64,000 nt of DNA from Acestrorhynchus altus (GCA_034509495.1 CM067524.1:16630498-16694497); one strand, 5' to 3'; positions 10,787 through 24,966 are shown, counted from the stretch's first letter. Program-made: numbers and translations. Notes: a model not told the origin generated them from the sequence alone.

Positions 10787-11503
10787 ACATTGCTTATCCT
10801 ACTGTGGCTGAAAAGAGAGGAACAACCACCATATCATTTCATCTTTTGGCTTCTTGTTGTATCAACAGACGCAGACCTGCCCAAAGCGTTCTTGGTGTTA
10901 GCCAGCAGTGGAGTGTGACTAAGCAGTGTTGTGATTTGAAATGACTCAGACTGCATTTCTCCAAGGCTCATTTTGATCACAGACTGGCATAGGCTTTAAG
11001 AAGAGCAGGAGACGAATCTAATTGCTTCTTATTGAAGGTGGAAGTGTTATAGAAGAAAAAGAAAATGCTTAAATGTAGGTGTAGTAATGAGACTGTTAGT
11101 ATATGCATTTTGTCCCATTTTGTCCCAGTCTGGAGTTTGAAACCACGTTAGAACAGAAGTGAGAAATGCAGGTCATCAAATGGCACTTATTATCTCTAAC
11201 TGCTTAAAAATGACACAAAGGAATGCCCAGTGAAATACTCACATACTATATTATACAGGAGCAAAACCCAGAGCTCCCTTTCATTTAAGCACTTTTCTGG
11301 AAATCTACAAGGCTTAAGTGACATTGTACACAATGTACTGTGTGAGTCTATCTTGTTGTTGTCACCAGTTTATGATATTATTCAGGAGAGAAAGAAAAAT
11401 CCAGAAGTACTAAGAGGCTGTGTGATATTTAGACTGTAGATTAGCACAACTGGTAATGCTTTTATAGTTTTTGCTGTATATATGCTGTGTGTTTGCCTTG
11501 GCT

Positions 11504-11880
11504 TAATTTTTTTATCCCAATTTCCCCCAATTTGAAAGAGCCAATTGCTCAACCCCTTTAAGTCACTCCCCCTATCACATGCAATGCTACAAACACTAAG
11601 AGAGTGAAGACAAGCACATGCTTACTCTGATACATATGAATCCAACCACCACCTCTTTTCTAACTGCTGCCATTGCATCATGGCTGGGCAGCCAACAAGC
11701 TCTGGGAAAGCACTGGGTCCCCAGCTCTGATACAACAGCTAACAGACACTTGTGCCAACCACCATCACACTGGGTGTGATGTTGTGAGAGAGCCATCTAC
11801 GAAAGCATGACCAATCTTGCTCTCTCAGATTGAAGGCAAGCAGCATGAAGCCTCAGCGGTAGGCTGTAATCACAGATTTC
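11504..11880 (-). mobile_element. tRNA-derived fish SINE, near full length
   Basis: On the minus strand it reads from about 11880: TGCTTGCC, CTGAGAGAGCAAGATTGGTC, GTAGATGGCTCTCTC, then CCCAGTGTGATGGTGGTTGG, GTATCAGAGTAAGCATGTGC, and ends GGGGGAAATTGGGATAAAAAA. This order matches a SINE abundant in otophysan fish as I remember it. Truncated relatives are at 39190-39400 and 44440-44560. Confidence 0.65.
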
Positions 11881-12117
11881 CTTAACTGGTATTATAGCCT
11901 GCGAATATTGGTCTATAGTTTTTCTGGATAATTAATAAACAAAACCAAGTAATGCATTCTGCACAATTCTGAAACCAGACAACATGTTAAAATCATGGAT
12001 GTGGATAATGCATTTACAGAAAACTCACAAAAAGGAAATTAAATTAAATTAGATTAGATTAATGTACACATGTATTGATTTGTGCCTTGTTTAATGATAT
12101 TAAATCATCCACCAGCT

Positions 12118-12165
12118 TGAGATTTATATAGTGCTTTTAACAACAATCACAGAGCCTTGTTGAAA
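12118..12165 (+). repeat. Fragment of the TATAGTGCTTTT repeat family
   Basis: GATTTATATAGTGCTTTTAACA followed by CACAGAGCCTTG resembles the start of the copy at 7893. Short and diverged. Confidence 0.4.
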
Positions 12166-12219
12166 TAAAAGCCTAGCCTTCTCACGTTCTTGACCAGTAA
12201 AGAGTTTCATTTTGTTAAG

Positions 12220-12500
12220 ATGGTCATCAAGCATGGTTTAACTTACCAAGCTAAACAACCAGTATGACCGAGCTTGAACATGCTGGTTGATCAGCATAAT
12301 ATCATAATAATAAGATTGATCAGTATGATCAGCGTGAGGCTACTGCTTGACCACGATGACCAGTATCACCAAGCTGGCAAATAAGCTTGACCAGTGTCAC
12401 TCTGCTGGTCAAGAGCTGGTTAACATGCTCTGTTACCATAGCATATGGTATGTTTTCATATGGATGACCAGCTTTTCAACCACCTTTATCATCAATGACC
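12220..12500. repeat. Degenerate minisatellite of TGACCAGCAT-like units
   Basis: Repeated short words (GACCAGTAT, GACCAGTGT, GCTGGTCAA, TGATCAGCAT, GACCAGC) occur in both orientations at roughly 10-20-bp spacing. The pattern is familiar from fish genomes. It reduces the apparent open reading frame at 12347-12532 to repeat sequence. Confidence 0.6.
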
Positions 12501-13604
12501 AACAAAAAGCTTCAGCTGGACTTTGTAGCTGAGAGATATGGGTCTGAGCCCATTGTTAGCAGGCCTATTGAGATGGTAAAAATCTTCATCAAATAATGGA
12601 AGATTGGATGAGGATGGTGCATGAGTGTTGTTGGACAGATTTATGATATGTGTATGAAAACACTTGAACATGCTGACATGCTCAGAGGTTTAAACTCTAA
12701 CCCAAATCTAACATACACCATTCAGCAAATCACCAAACCTATGAAGGCAGTAATTATTTGGATCAGCTAGGAAAAACTAGGGATGACTCTAAAGTGTGGA
12801 GGAAGGTAGCTCTCCAAGAGCCCTGGCTACAGGATCATGCATCAACATCACTGCCATATTGGTTCAGGCAACTTCTTATAACTCTCATTAGATTGGAAAG
12901 ATACCTGATTTGTGTACACAATCTATATATACATATAGTCCAAGCCATATCTCAGGGAAGTACCTTGTACATGTAAGAGTTCATCAGTTTAGTCAGATTA
13001 TTAATAACTAACATTAGCAACAACGTTTTATTTTATAAGAAGTCCTATAAACTAAATGATCCATAATTTGAGATTTATATCTATGCAGATGTTTTTTGTT
13101 CAAACTAATTTTGACAAACTACTTATGTTAACGGAGCGAAAGACATATCAGTCTAGCTGTATTTCAAAATGTTGTTACATCTATCTAAATGATAGGTGAT
13201 TATTAGAAACTTAGAAATTAGGTGCAAAATTTTGATACTTTTTCAATATTTCAAATTAAATGAGCTATGTTCTGACCCGGAAAGCTAAAATGACAAGTAA
13301 AAGACAAATGTATAAGCTTTAAAGATGGAGACGTAGACAGACAAATAGAAGTCATTTCAACTAAATTATAAAGAGACATTTCCACATGTATTAACCAAGA
13401 TCCTAGATGATCCTACATCAAAAACCTTTAAATATAAAGACATCTCATTGAAATTGGTTGAGAAATGTAAGCATAATTTTGCCTATTAAACAGAATAAAT
13501 GCAGTTCCTTTGTTTAGCTGTCCTTATATACAGGCCTTCATTTATCCAATAATGCCATTGCTTTGTTCAGTTTAGCCAGACTCTACTCTATAATGTATGT
13601 TTCT

Positions 13605-13732
13605 TCAGAAAATTCCACTGAAATGTGAAGTGACCCTCAAGGGTCATTCCAAAATATATAAATCCTCACATTGCTCACAAATCCACAGTGCTCTACACTA
13701 CTGTCACATCAGGCCCCAGGCTAGAGTACTTT
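13605..13732. repeat. Inverted duplication, arm A
   Basis: The reverse complement of this segment aligns along its whole length with 14628-14764. It has an exact 22-bp core (13675-13696 against 14666-14687) and roughly three-quarters identity elsewhere by eye. The arms are about 900 bp apart. Confidence 0.75.
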
Positions 13733-14627
13733 AATAAATGAAAAGAAACCTTGCTTACTGTAACACTACTCACTGTATGGACATTTTCTGTGACAAATGT
13801 AGTTTTTTCACACATTGGCACACTATTGGTATATGGCGCAAATACTTTATTTTTTACAGTGTGGCAATATAAAAAGCCTTTAAATTAATGCATGGCAACA
13901 GCAAATTGTTTTTTTTATATAATGAGAATGTGGCCCACGTGACTGAGAGTAAATGATGCTTGATGACCCGTTAGGCACAGCTGTTGAGCTGGCAGGTCTT
14001 CAGAGAACAGTCGGCATTGGACTTGGGGCTTTGTGGTGAAAGTTACAACAAACACTAAATGGCAGCGACTGGGCTGAACGTCTAACCGGGTGGATCTAAT
14101 TTAGCAACTGTCATTTATCTGCTTCCTACGGACATTTATTCAAACCCTAATTTTCCCAGGCTTCTTCTCAACCAAATGCATAAGGAAGTTGTTCTGTTTC
14201 TTGGTAGTTGGGTTCATGTTTTAATCTGATATCTGGGTTTAAAGAAAGAGTTTTAGAATGGTGGAAAGGGTGCATCATGGAAAACTCTCAGCCTTGCATC
14301 AGCAATGCTATACCCAGCCTTATCAAGTAACTCATAAAGGCCTCTCATTTTTGCCTAAATGATCCAGCTACCAACCAGCCACTGAAAGGTTTGTGGCTCT
14401 TTTTTTTTTTTTTTAACAACATCCCATCAAGATTCAGAAACACCAACGGCATCTTTCCACGCTGCATGAGCCGAGGAAACCTCACATATTTGCATGGTTT
14501 TAATCTTTCCGAATTGGAGCTTCATTGCTACAGATTGGTCGCCTGGTCTACACTCAAATAAAGAGACAGTGTGGTTATTTCTCGTGCTCGGCATTCATTT
14601 TATAGAGGGATGCTCGGCGAAGCGTTA

Positions 14628-14764
14628 AAGCACTTCAGCCTGGGGCCTGGTGTGAAGGCAATAATGTAGAGCACTGTGGATTTGTGAACGATGTGGGGAT
14701 TTAGATTTTTCAGAATGAGCCTTGAGGTCAGGGCCACTTCACATTGCAGTGGAATTGGCTGCAG
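14628..14764. repeat. Inverted duplication, arm B
   Basis: Partner of 13605-13732. It contains CAGCCTGGGGCCTG, the 22-bp core at 14666-14687, GCCTTGAGG and CACTTCACATT(G)CAGTGGAATT, all present in inverse order in arm A. The spacer between the arms (13733-14627) is less AT-rich than its surroundings and has no recognisable transposase. Confidence 0.75.
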
Positions 14765-15306
14765 AGTGCCATCCATATACTTTCATTAATGAAAAGAGTG
14801 TTTTGGAGCAAAGTAAAAGCATTTTATGATAAATATAGGAGAGGAGATGCAGGAATGCTCTACATGCTAAACTCATGTGAATGCCATACTAAAGGATTTG
14901 TCTTAGAAAATGATGTTTCGCATTATACTGACAGTCTGTGTGTCATGGGATGTATATTATTAATGCTGTCTTCTCACTGCTGTCTTCACCTTGTGTTCAT
15001 TTATCTTCTAAACCAGAGCAGCTGAAAGAGATCTTAATGAAATATTCTTAATTGCATTACTTTCTAATAGATCGACGTGTCAGAGACATGCCTGGCTTAG
15101 AAACAGAATAAATTGTGACAAATATTCTTTACAAGAAATGTGTTTCAACACATTCTTCAAGTGATGCCATAGAAGAACCGAATTTGATTGCATAATGAAC
15201 CATGTTGTTAAAAGGGATGTGCAAGGAAGAACCCACTGTAGCACCTTTATTTTTAAGAAAGTGATGTAGATTTTTTCAGAAGCTTTTTTATATGGAACAG
15301 ACTGGC

Positions 15307-15507
15307 GTTAAGGAGCCTTCCAGCCTTGTTACTAGAAGGCTGCTGGTTCAATTCCCTGAACTGGCAGGACATGACTGAAGTGCCCTTGAGCAAAGCACAT
15401 AATTCCCTTACTGATCCAGGCATGTGTGCTCACTGCCTCCTAGTGTGTGTATTCACTAGTGTGTATGTATATGTTACATTGATGGGTTAATGTGCAGGAC
15501 AAACTTC
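15307..15507 (+). mobile_element. tRNA-derived fish SINE, second family
   Basis: A B-box-like GGTTCAATTCC at about 15345 is followed by CTGAACTGGCAGG, GAAGTGCCCTTGAGCAAAGC, TGTGTGCTCACTGCCTCCTA and TTGATGGGTTAATGTGCAGG. This series matches a widespread fish SINE I recall. It lies only about 100 bp from the exon at 15615-15641. A second copy, inverted, is at 59326-59462. Confidence 0.65.
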
Positions 15508-15614
15508 AAGAGTTGATCTAAATGCACATTTATGATTTTGGTGTACCGTTATTTTGATCAACAGTTCTCAAACCCACTGTTAGATTAGATAACTGCTATA
15601 AGGATGCTGCTTAC

Positions 15615-15641
15615 CTTGTCTCCTTTTGGACCAGGTGGACC
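15615..15641 (-). CDS. col25a1: col25a1 27-nt Gly-X-Y exon (GPPGPKGDK)
   Basis: Minus-strand exon with acceptor TTTTTAATCTCCAACAG and donor GTAAGC. It is phase 0 at both ends and encodes exactly three collagen triplets, GPPGPKGDK. An exon of 27 nt that starts with a complete Gly codon is a typical collagen exon unit. The peptide equals the segment before the NC2 interruption in human COL25A1 as I remember it. Upstream in the transcript is the 8-nt microexon; downstream is another 27-nt exon. Skipping it would remove three triplets without a frameshift. Confidence 0.88.
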
Positions 15642-16875
15642 CTGTTGGAGATTAAAAAGAAATACGTTGTTTTTACTCATTCTTAAAAACACTCAATAGC
15701 TTTGCATGCAGTATGAAACTTACTTATTTGTGGCCACAAATTTCAAATCAGTCCCTGATATAATGTTCTCTTACTAACTTGAAACCTTTGTCCAGAGCTA
15801 ATAGTACCCAGCTGAATCCTTTTGGAACCTATGGTTTCCTACAGTCTGGCTTTCACTAGTTTATGGTCTGCACAGTCTTATTAGAGTCATATTCGCCAAA
15901 TATGTAATCAAGCCAAAAAGGTGTCTTAGCTAACTTGCTGAATGCCTTGCAAATAACACAGATCTCCTCAGCTGCTTTCATGTCAAATAATGAATTCCAT
16001 TCATGGTTATTAATCATCTGCAAGTGATGATACTGTGACTGGTTCGTTACCTTCATTTTGGTGGAGCTTGATGAGTTCTCCATGATTGGTGCAGAACATT
16101 TCTAAAAGCCATACATTATACTTTGTATCCAATAAATCACCATTATTACTGCAGAAAACTTCATCAATATAACTTCTTGAATGGTTTTAGTTTTAACAAC
16201 TCAAAGTGTTACTTAGCTCCAGTTTATACTGATTGCTTCAGACCTTCTGGATCATACAATATGCCATTCAGAACCCCAGCTACTGATCACAGATTTACTG
16301 AAAGCTTGTTTCTTGTATCCTTGTCTGGCATATTAAAACAGGGTGTTCATTTTCACTCACAGAGCATTCCGTTTTGTAGACGTCCTACACCAATCATTTA
16401 ACAACCTCCAGGCTGTAACCCCAAGTTCCAAATTAGCTCATATGACTTTGCATTTCATTAAATGTAGATTGTCTTTTAATAACCCTGGACACATGGACTG
16501 GAACGAAATGAGAATACATCTGAAATGGATCAATATTTCTTATGTGAAGTTATGATAGCTATGCTATTATGCAATATGACCTGCTCAACTACTGTAGCTT
16601 TTTTGTTGAGGTGGAAATTTTAATTTTTTTTTTGCACATGTGAGTGTGTTGCAGAGAGAGGCAATAAAATACAAACATGTGCTGCTGTGTTCAGAATAAA
16701 AACATTAATACAGGAGACGCAAATTTTTGGTGCATGCTATTCCTATGGATGAAAGGATGGATGGGCACATGGATAAACAGATGTATACATAGATGGACAG
16801 ATGTGTAGATGGATGGATGGAAGGAGGGATGAATAGATTGTTACATGGATGATATATCATCGGCAGCTGTTCTGA

Positions 16876-17015
<140 letters not shown>

Positions 17016-19964
17016 ACTAGTTTTATCTAGCTCATTTCACACTGAGCCTAATATTTCATAGAGGATTCAGGAAAAGTCTTGTAGTAGTTTCTGTCAGTTC
17101 TGTAGATAGAGCAGCCCACCTGTGAGCTAAGAAGAATGGACATAATCTTAACCTGCACTGTGTCAGGGACAGCAGGGTAACCGGCTAAATGTGAATGATG
17201 AGTTTCATCATAAGTGCTACAGGTTACCAGCAGCACAAATATTTACTATTAAAAGTGCTGAATCAGACCAAAACTGGTTTATATCTGAAGGAAAAAAAAA
17301 TTGAGGTTTAATTTTGCTCTTAAAGAAAGAGTGTTAATGATGGCTAAAAATTGAGGTGGCTAAAAAAAACCACTCTCAAAATGAATGGATTATAAGGTCA
17401 AAGTTCAATAAAAAGTTGGTAGAATGAATGCCATTCATACAGACATCCAGGAGGTTGCGCTATTTAGTTAAGTGATATTTATAATTTTATGAGAATTGTT
17501 TTTTAAAATTCTGGGATATTCTTTAAGAATTTTTTAGCAAAGAAATTTTAATTAATTACAATTACTATGATCATGTTTTTACCCAAGTACACATTATGTA
17601 GATTGTGGTTTGGTTCTGACTGACTTAGATGGAAAGAGTATTGCTGCTTGCATTTACTTAGGAACCATACAAGCATACGTTTTACAAAGCAGGACAGCTT
17701 TTAATTTCTTCAGTTTCAATTATACAAACATGTATAAAATATATATGCTTTATAAAAATAAGGCTTGTTCCTGGCTCAGTTTATGTAATGCTGAAAAGCA
17801 GAACAATAAAGCATCTACCTCATCACCATGAATGTATGTTGTTGTTTTTTTAAGCTTTAGGCTAACACTTTAGAGTTTCACAGTTCCACCGATAGGTCTC
17901 CTAACAGGTAGATTTCAGTGCCTTTCAGTGTCAAAATCTGCTAAAAAGCCTCCCTGGTGCAGCAAGTGGAGACACCTAAAAACTAGTGGTCATAATGGCT
18001 TGTTCACAGGTCAGAATGCCATGGCTTTAACCCAATAATAGTTTGGCTGAGCTAGCTTGTGCTGACTGCACTTTAAAAAAAAAATACAAAAAACCTGGCA
18101 TACAAAAGACCACTGAGAGCCGACAACTGCAGGAAGAAAAGGCATGGCAAGGCCTAAATGAAAGGCCCACACAATCAGAGCCAAAACCGCAGAGAACTGG
18201 GAAACACCAGCCCAGAGTATATCTGATAAAGTAGGTGCTCTTAATATCAATCTAAACATGATAAATTATCACCCAAAATCTGCTGTTTTTTTACACACTT
18301 TGTTTGACTATCTCACCCGATCCACATGGACCAGACTTTGGTGTACAGCACTATCTAAACTTTATTATGGTTTAGTCAGTTTAGCTTGGCTCAAGAATTG
18401 CCTCAGACAGACTATAAACTGAGAAAATCATAAAATCAACCTGACATGAGGAATTTTCCTGCCCACAAAACCAATTTGGCTCAATCAGCTAAAAATGCAT
18501 TCAAAACAGAGAGATGTTTTCCCTCCACCAAAAAAGGGGGTCCGTTTGACCCAGTCTGTTTTTTATTTCTCCATGTTCAAGTGAACAAGTGAATGTTTAA
18601 TTTTTCTCGGGTGTTTAAGCCTTGATCCTGCTATTATTGCTCAATTAAAACAGAAAGACAGCCTCAAATTCTCTGCTTTACTGACAGGTTCCTTTGTTTG
18701 GGATCCAGATCTTTCAGGGAAAGGTCACAGTACAGTGGACTCATATTTCAGCCCACTTTTCAGCAATCATTTTCATATAACTTGATGGATGTTAGTTTGA
18801 CAGTTTGCATTCAGCACTGCAAGCACAGGGTTTCCACCACTTTGGCTATTGTTGACATGAGCGAAAGTGCTCTAGTGGGTTTGGCTACCATTCTGGGCCA
18901 ATGATACAGCTTTACTGTATGAAATCCAAAGTCACACTCAACCAGCAATGGGGGACCCATGCCCATGTATTTTCTGTAAGAGCTGCTTTCTCCTCTTTGT
19001 GAGGTGCTGAAACCAAGCTATCAAATCTATTTTTAAAAAACAGTACCACTAAAAGAAGCAGCTAAGGCAGTGACTGCTATATTGAATTAATCACTGTCAC
19101 TCAAATCCCAGGAAGTCCATTTATAAAACAGTCACCGCTCACTCCTCTGTATTAAACTATGTGTGATAGCCTACTGAGAAAGTAGCAGAGTGTGACGAGT
19201 ATTGAGATATTTTAATGGCAGTGAATCATCTCTTTTAGATATGAACATTCTAGTTTATTCATCTGAAGCTGTCATGTTTCAATGATTTTAAACTACTTTA
19301 CTTGACATTACTTAGTTTAAAGAGCATAAAAACAAAGCTCAGAAGACTTTCCTCCAATTCTGATTCTGATGTCCATCTGGTTGATACATAATATGTATTA
19401 CCTATATTGAAGGTCCTGCAATGTGGTGTAAATGAAACCCACTGACACATTTCTAGCATTTTCTAATAGCCAGAGTTGTGCTGTAATGTATTAAGCTCTT
19501 TCTATATGTTCTGCCAGGGTCAAGGTCAAACTGGCATTTTAAATTATTTGATAAAAATTCAGTTTCCCACTTAAACAACAAGAATCAAATAAAGTGGGAC
19601 GTTAAAAGCTGGAGGTAACTGCCTATTAATCACGAGTCACGTTTAATGCAGCAACCCTTTGCTGCAGGAGTAACAGAAGCAACCAAATACCGTGTGAGCA
19701 CACTTTCAGTATTTGACTCACATGACTGACATCAGACTTTTTATACAGACAATGAACTTCTTTTCAAATTCATCTTTTTTTTCCAAAATTGCAGACTAAG
19801 CCAATGAAGGGAAACGAGGAGGTCACAACATATCATAGTCATTTTCAAAATGTCACTATTTCTTGTGTGTTATAAGGTTCCATCGTGCTCTTTTTTTCAG
19901 TCATGTATGCTGAGATTTCTTTTCCCTAGCATCCTAGCAATCCCACTGGACAGCATAGAAAATG

Positions 19965-20165
19965 CTTAGCTACAGCATAGCAATCATCTGAGTGAACTAG
20001 AGCAACTACCTACCACCTGCATAACATCCACTAGCAACTTTATATTGAACAGCACAGCATTCACCTTGAACTATGCAGAAATTGCCTAGCAAATGCATAA
20101 CTACCACATGGGAAAACATACCAACTGCTTAGCAACCACCTAAGAACTGCTTATGCTGCAGAATC
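19965..20165. repeat. Degenerate CTAGCAAC-type minisatellite
   Basis: Repeated words ATAGCAATC, CTAGCAACTT, CTAGCAAAT, TTAGCAACCACCTAAGAAC occur across about 200 bp, a diverged tandem array of 10-bp units of a kind common in fish. Confidence 0.55.
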
Positions 20166-21638
20166 AGGAAATCCACTTTCTAGTCTTTATTATTATATTT
20201 AAAGACCAACAACAATCATAAGTTAAGAGATCAAGGGTAATAACTGATTTCTCATGCTGTTTTGGAGTTTAAGCATGAAAATGTTCCATTGCATATCACA
20301 TATAACACTGAAAATTGTATTTTACATGACAGAATACTTCACCATTGGTTTACAAACCACAGGGCTTTCCATAGATGTATGAGTTGGTGGAAATAAAGAG
20401 TTGGGATACAAGCACTCTTTTATCAGCATTTATTCTTTTTAAAGTAAATTATGAGTAGGAAGAGTTTAGGCATATGCCTTCATGTGTGTAGACATTCATT
20501 TGATGGTTCATTGTAGCCATTTCCAAAACTGTCTCACGTTCACTTTTACAATGAATACAGAGAATGATTTAAAGATGCCTCCAGTCTTCTCTAAAGTAAT
20601 GGTTAACAATCACTGATTTTTGTTTTGAAGTGTCTAAAAATGAAACCAATCATCAAAACCACATATTAGTCTCTTATGAAGTCAACTGGCTATAACAGGG
20701 TCATTTAACAAAGACTGTTACAACTCATGAGTCCAGAGGAAGACAAATCATAACTAATGACAAAACGTGAAGCATTCTGTAGGGTGGCTGGAAAGTCACC
20801 ACAAAAAAAAAATGAGCAGAAGAAACCTACACCAGAGGGAAAATGTCTTTTGAAGAGCAGTGACACAGTGTGGTAACTGAACCTGTGAAGCACATCTCTG
20901 GTAAAAACGTAAAAAAAAATAAATAAGTGAATTTGTTGCAAATCTTTAGGAGCAAAGCATGACTAAAGGGTGTTCAGTAAATCCAGGGTGGTTAATGTTG
21001 TAAAACATGGCCATGAAGAGTCAAATTCCAGCTGCCATTTACTCACTGAGGAAGTACAACTGAATGGCAGGCTATTTGATATTACATGACAGATACTAAA
21101 CCCTGCAGTTAAACCCTAGAGTAAAATGCAATCATCCATACATGTCTTAACTCGACTAAGATGGTGAACATGGCTGTATAAATTGTTACATTTATTTTAA
21201 TTCAAAAGATTAAAAGAGTTCTTCTGTAGGTTTGATACCATTGTAGTTAACTTGCTGAATGTTGCTACACCTCCCCAACTACACTGTCACCTTCATAATA
21301 AAACATTATGAAGTATCTCCCATATGGAATTTTTATTAGATAACATACAATTAGGGATGTCCTAATTAAGATTTTAGTTCCGTCTGATCCCAGTCCCTTC
21401 CATCTAATCCAATCTTTGTGTCTGTTAAAATAATACAGCCTAACAAAAGAATTTCAATTTTAGTAACAGTTAATATAATGCTGCTTTAAATGGAAGACAA
21501 GTTAATAATACTAAATAAGTATTTTTTATTGGTCCATTTATCATAAAATGCTTACAGTATGTAAAGAAAAACTGTCAAAAATGAATAAATTGCAATTTAT
21601 TTAATAAATTGGTTAAACAAGGTTTATTGAGATAATCA

Positions 21639-21640
<2 letters not shown>

Positions 21641-21688
<48 letters not shown>
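21641..21688. repeat. (TA)n microsatellite
   Basis: About 48 bp of perfect TA. Confidence 0.95.
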
Positions 21689-21690
<2 letters not shown>

Positions 21691-24600
21691 CATCGTTTCC
21701 AAACTCCCATATTGGTGCATCTCTAGCACAGTGTAATAGGTAGGCTAATTTGTCTATTTAATATGACACATTCAAACTATCTGAAGCACAGATGTCATTT
21801 TTAAATGATGTAATTCAGTGCAGATTCTGTGCAAATTCAGTGCAGTAAGAAATCAATGTCAGCTTTGGGATGAGCAGATAATCAAACCAATAGATCATGA
21901 TGATATCAAGGAAGCAAGTGGCAGTAATTGTAAAGGCATTTCCTGGGGAGACTTTAATTCTTTATCAAGGGAGCACACCAAATGAACACAAAACCACAAA
22001 CCAGGACACCAAAAACCTGGGTAGCAAACAAGAGAGCTATGGGAGAATGTTTGTTCTGAAAAGAGGACCCTTGAGTAGGGGCCTTTGGGGAACATTTTGG
22101 AGTGGTAAATCTAATGGAGGGACAGGGATGTGAGCAATCAGAATGGAGCAGACAAGAACAGATGACCACAAGCGGCTGGTGCTCGTCGAAGAAATCGCAG
22201 TGTTGGAGGTTAGGTTGGGATAGGAAAAACCACACTGGAAAACTGACTGGGGAGAATGGCATCTGGTTCCCATATCCACATTGTATCACAATTAGTCCAG
22301 CACAAAATGGCTTTAATGTCGACTGCATATGTGAGTGTCCATGTATGGTAGCAAGTCCCCTCAGAAAAAGTGTTTAAGCCCAAGGGCACATGCTATAAAG
22401 AACTGTGGGGGAGCAATGTGTTGCCAGGCGAGTTAATTAGAAGGGTCACCTTTTAATTACAGTAGTGTGGTCATGGAGGCCTGGCCCCACTAATGAAGCT
22501 GGTCACTCTGATACAGGCATGGCCAGAGACTAAAGTGTGCCACTGATCAGCTAGGCTCCTTACTTCCACAGGTTTTACTGCAACCTTCTGCTGGACTTTA
22601 TTACACCCCACCCCCAAGCCCAGTGACTCTGTGTCTATGTCTTTTGACTCACTCTAGGAGGAAGGCCTTTTCCCCCCCCCAACCATTTTTTTTCATTTCA
22701 ACAATCAGGGTAAACAGTCAAACAGATGCAACAGTCTCAACTCAAAAGGAAGACTAGAAGGGAAGGATATTATTATTCTGCAGAGATCTGAAAAACATGG
22801 TGTCTTTGTTTGAAGAACTGCATCCCACTGCGTGTCTGCTCATTCTTGCACTGGTAGATACTCAGTATCCCAGAGAGAAGACTGCAAGCAATACAGTATT
22901 TTTCATAAGGCTCCTGGGTTGACTCTGTGAAACAGACCACCCAGAGTTTAGATATTGCTAACTCTACCCAACAAAAGCCTGTTTCTCTAGATTTAACAGT
23001 GACTAATTGATAAAACGACAAAATATCACCCACTAATTTTACAATTGCATAGTTCTACCAAAGAGGTCCCCAAATGACCAAAAAGACATAGGTCTGTTTT
23101 AATTTGTCTTTTTGTTATCACTCCATGTGTTTTCCTTTAAAAATAAATGCTGCAAGTATTACTTTATATTATTAACCTTCTATGCTCTGTTACAGCTGTA
23201 TTCCAAAATACATATCCTGTACACATAATTATCACATCAGTTCAGCCCCTAGTAATTAGACACCCTCTTCTCAGTAAAGGCCTTTGACCACAGCTCTGTT
23301 TTATCTATTTTATGCTTTTCCAGACATTAAAATGAAAGGAACAATGAAAGCACTCTGGCACTCTGTACCATAAACTAACACTGAACCTTCACAACGAACT
23401 GCACAGAAACGTTTCATGCTCAGCCATGCATATGACATGAGCAAGGGTGGGTCTCATCACTGTACTTGACCAACTACATAAGGTCGTCCCATGGCACATA
23501 CTTTCCATTCTGACTTGTGCTTTTGTGTTGGTATCATCTATTGCAAATGAAGTTTGAAGCATCATAGGGCTCCAGGAAGTAAACAATAAACAATAAACAA
23601 TATATCTTACCCAACACCAGTTGTGCAGATATTAACATAGCACACTTTTGCCAGCAGTGGATGGTAGAAGGCAAGCATCAGCAACATGAAGTATCTGGGA
23701 GACCTAAACAAACCACTGCAATCCTGAACAGATGAATCTGACATGCACTAAGTGACCCAACAGCCAACATTCAGCATTCACTGATGCCCTCCATGAGTCA
23801 TTGAGTTAATGCCAGCACCATTGGCAGATGGCTGCATGTACTGTTATCATTATACAATGCAAATACTACATGTACTGTTAATGACTGCCCTTAAAACTAC
23901 ATCAATGTCGCCAAAGACTGCAATGGTGTCATGCAAGACTGCCATGAAGTCACTTAGAATGGTAGCAGGCCATCTTCACAAATCCTGTTTTGTTTTGGAG
24001 GAGACGACCAATGATTATATGTCTGCTTTTCCAACAGCCACATTGCCAGGCGCATCTCTGATTGAAAATTTGTCAGACGCCATTGGACATCATCATTTCA
24101 GCCCTACTGCAAAATTTTCAGGAACTGTGAGAAAATATTCAAGCTGTATGAGATGGATTATAACAGGACACCATTAGAAATCTCTTCAACTCTGAGACAT
24201 CTGGCATGTTGTGTCACCAACATGATGCCAAACTGAGAGACTCTATTTCTGTATGTGTAGATCAATAAATATTGCTCAAATCGCTCAATTGCTATGAAAA
24301 AATGATTTAATGATAATCAGTTTTTTTGTGATGCACTAGTATAGTATGTTAATGCTTACAATTTAAACTATAGGATTTACATTTAATTTTAAGACTCTTC
24401 CTTTGTAAAAAAAACAATTATACTTCAATAAGTTAGCAGTCAACATTGTTTTTGCCTCTAATTCAAACACTTCCAGCTTAAAGCATACATTCCAAGGCTA
24501 CAAGGCATTTCTCCCAAAATGGATATTTATTTTCTAAATGAATATTGAGTTCATAATTGCATACTATGTAAATCCTGTGTGATAAAGCTGCCCTTGTTTT

Positions 24601-24930
24601 TCATTCCATTTGCAGACTTTTGGAATGCTTCCAAAAGAAGAAATAAAGCTATTGTAATGATCTTTAATTTTATATTTAATAGTGTTTTCATTCTAGTTGC
24701 CTCTTTTAAGGTAAGCAAAACTATATCAAATGGATTTTCTATGAAAATATGTGCTTACGTTTTAGGAAACTAAAATGCACCTGGAACATTCAATGATGCC
24801 TTCCATTATCTGTATCAGGAGTTGAGACCGGCTCTAAATGTGTTAACAGACAGCTTTGAAAACATACTTATCATACTTCAGTGAATGCACTCTGACAGCT
24901 GTTGTTGTAAAATCTTCTGTTTCTCCAGCA

Positions 24931-24933
<3 letters not shown>

Positions 24934-24962
<29 letters not shown>
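24934..24962. repeat. (TA)n microsatellite
   Basis: About 29 bp of perfect TA, running into CATACACC. Confidence 0.95.

Positions 24963-24966
<4 letters not shown>

Larger units (their letters stand above)
10514..15614 (-). other. col25a1 intron between the two 27-nt exons (5,101 bp)
   Basis: Contains the G-tract at 10747-10786, a full-length SINE at 11504-11880, a degenerate minisatellite at 12220-12500, an inverted duplication at 13605-13732 / 14628-14764 and a second SINE at 15307-15507. From 12540 to 13600 I see nothing distinctive. No exon is missing here by phase. Confidence 0.8.

Noticed and set aside
10560..10790. G-tract as a CpG-island promoter
   Set aside because: The tract is G-rich but has few CpG and no adjoining exon on the plus strand.
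23380..24250. Possible decayed DNA transposon with transposase-like phrases
   Set aside because: I could not identify a conserved motif or terminal repeats; left as unassigned intron.
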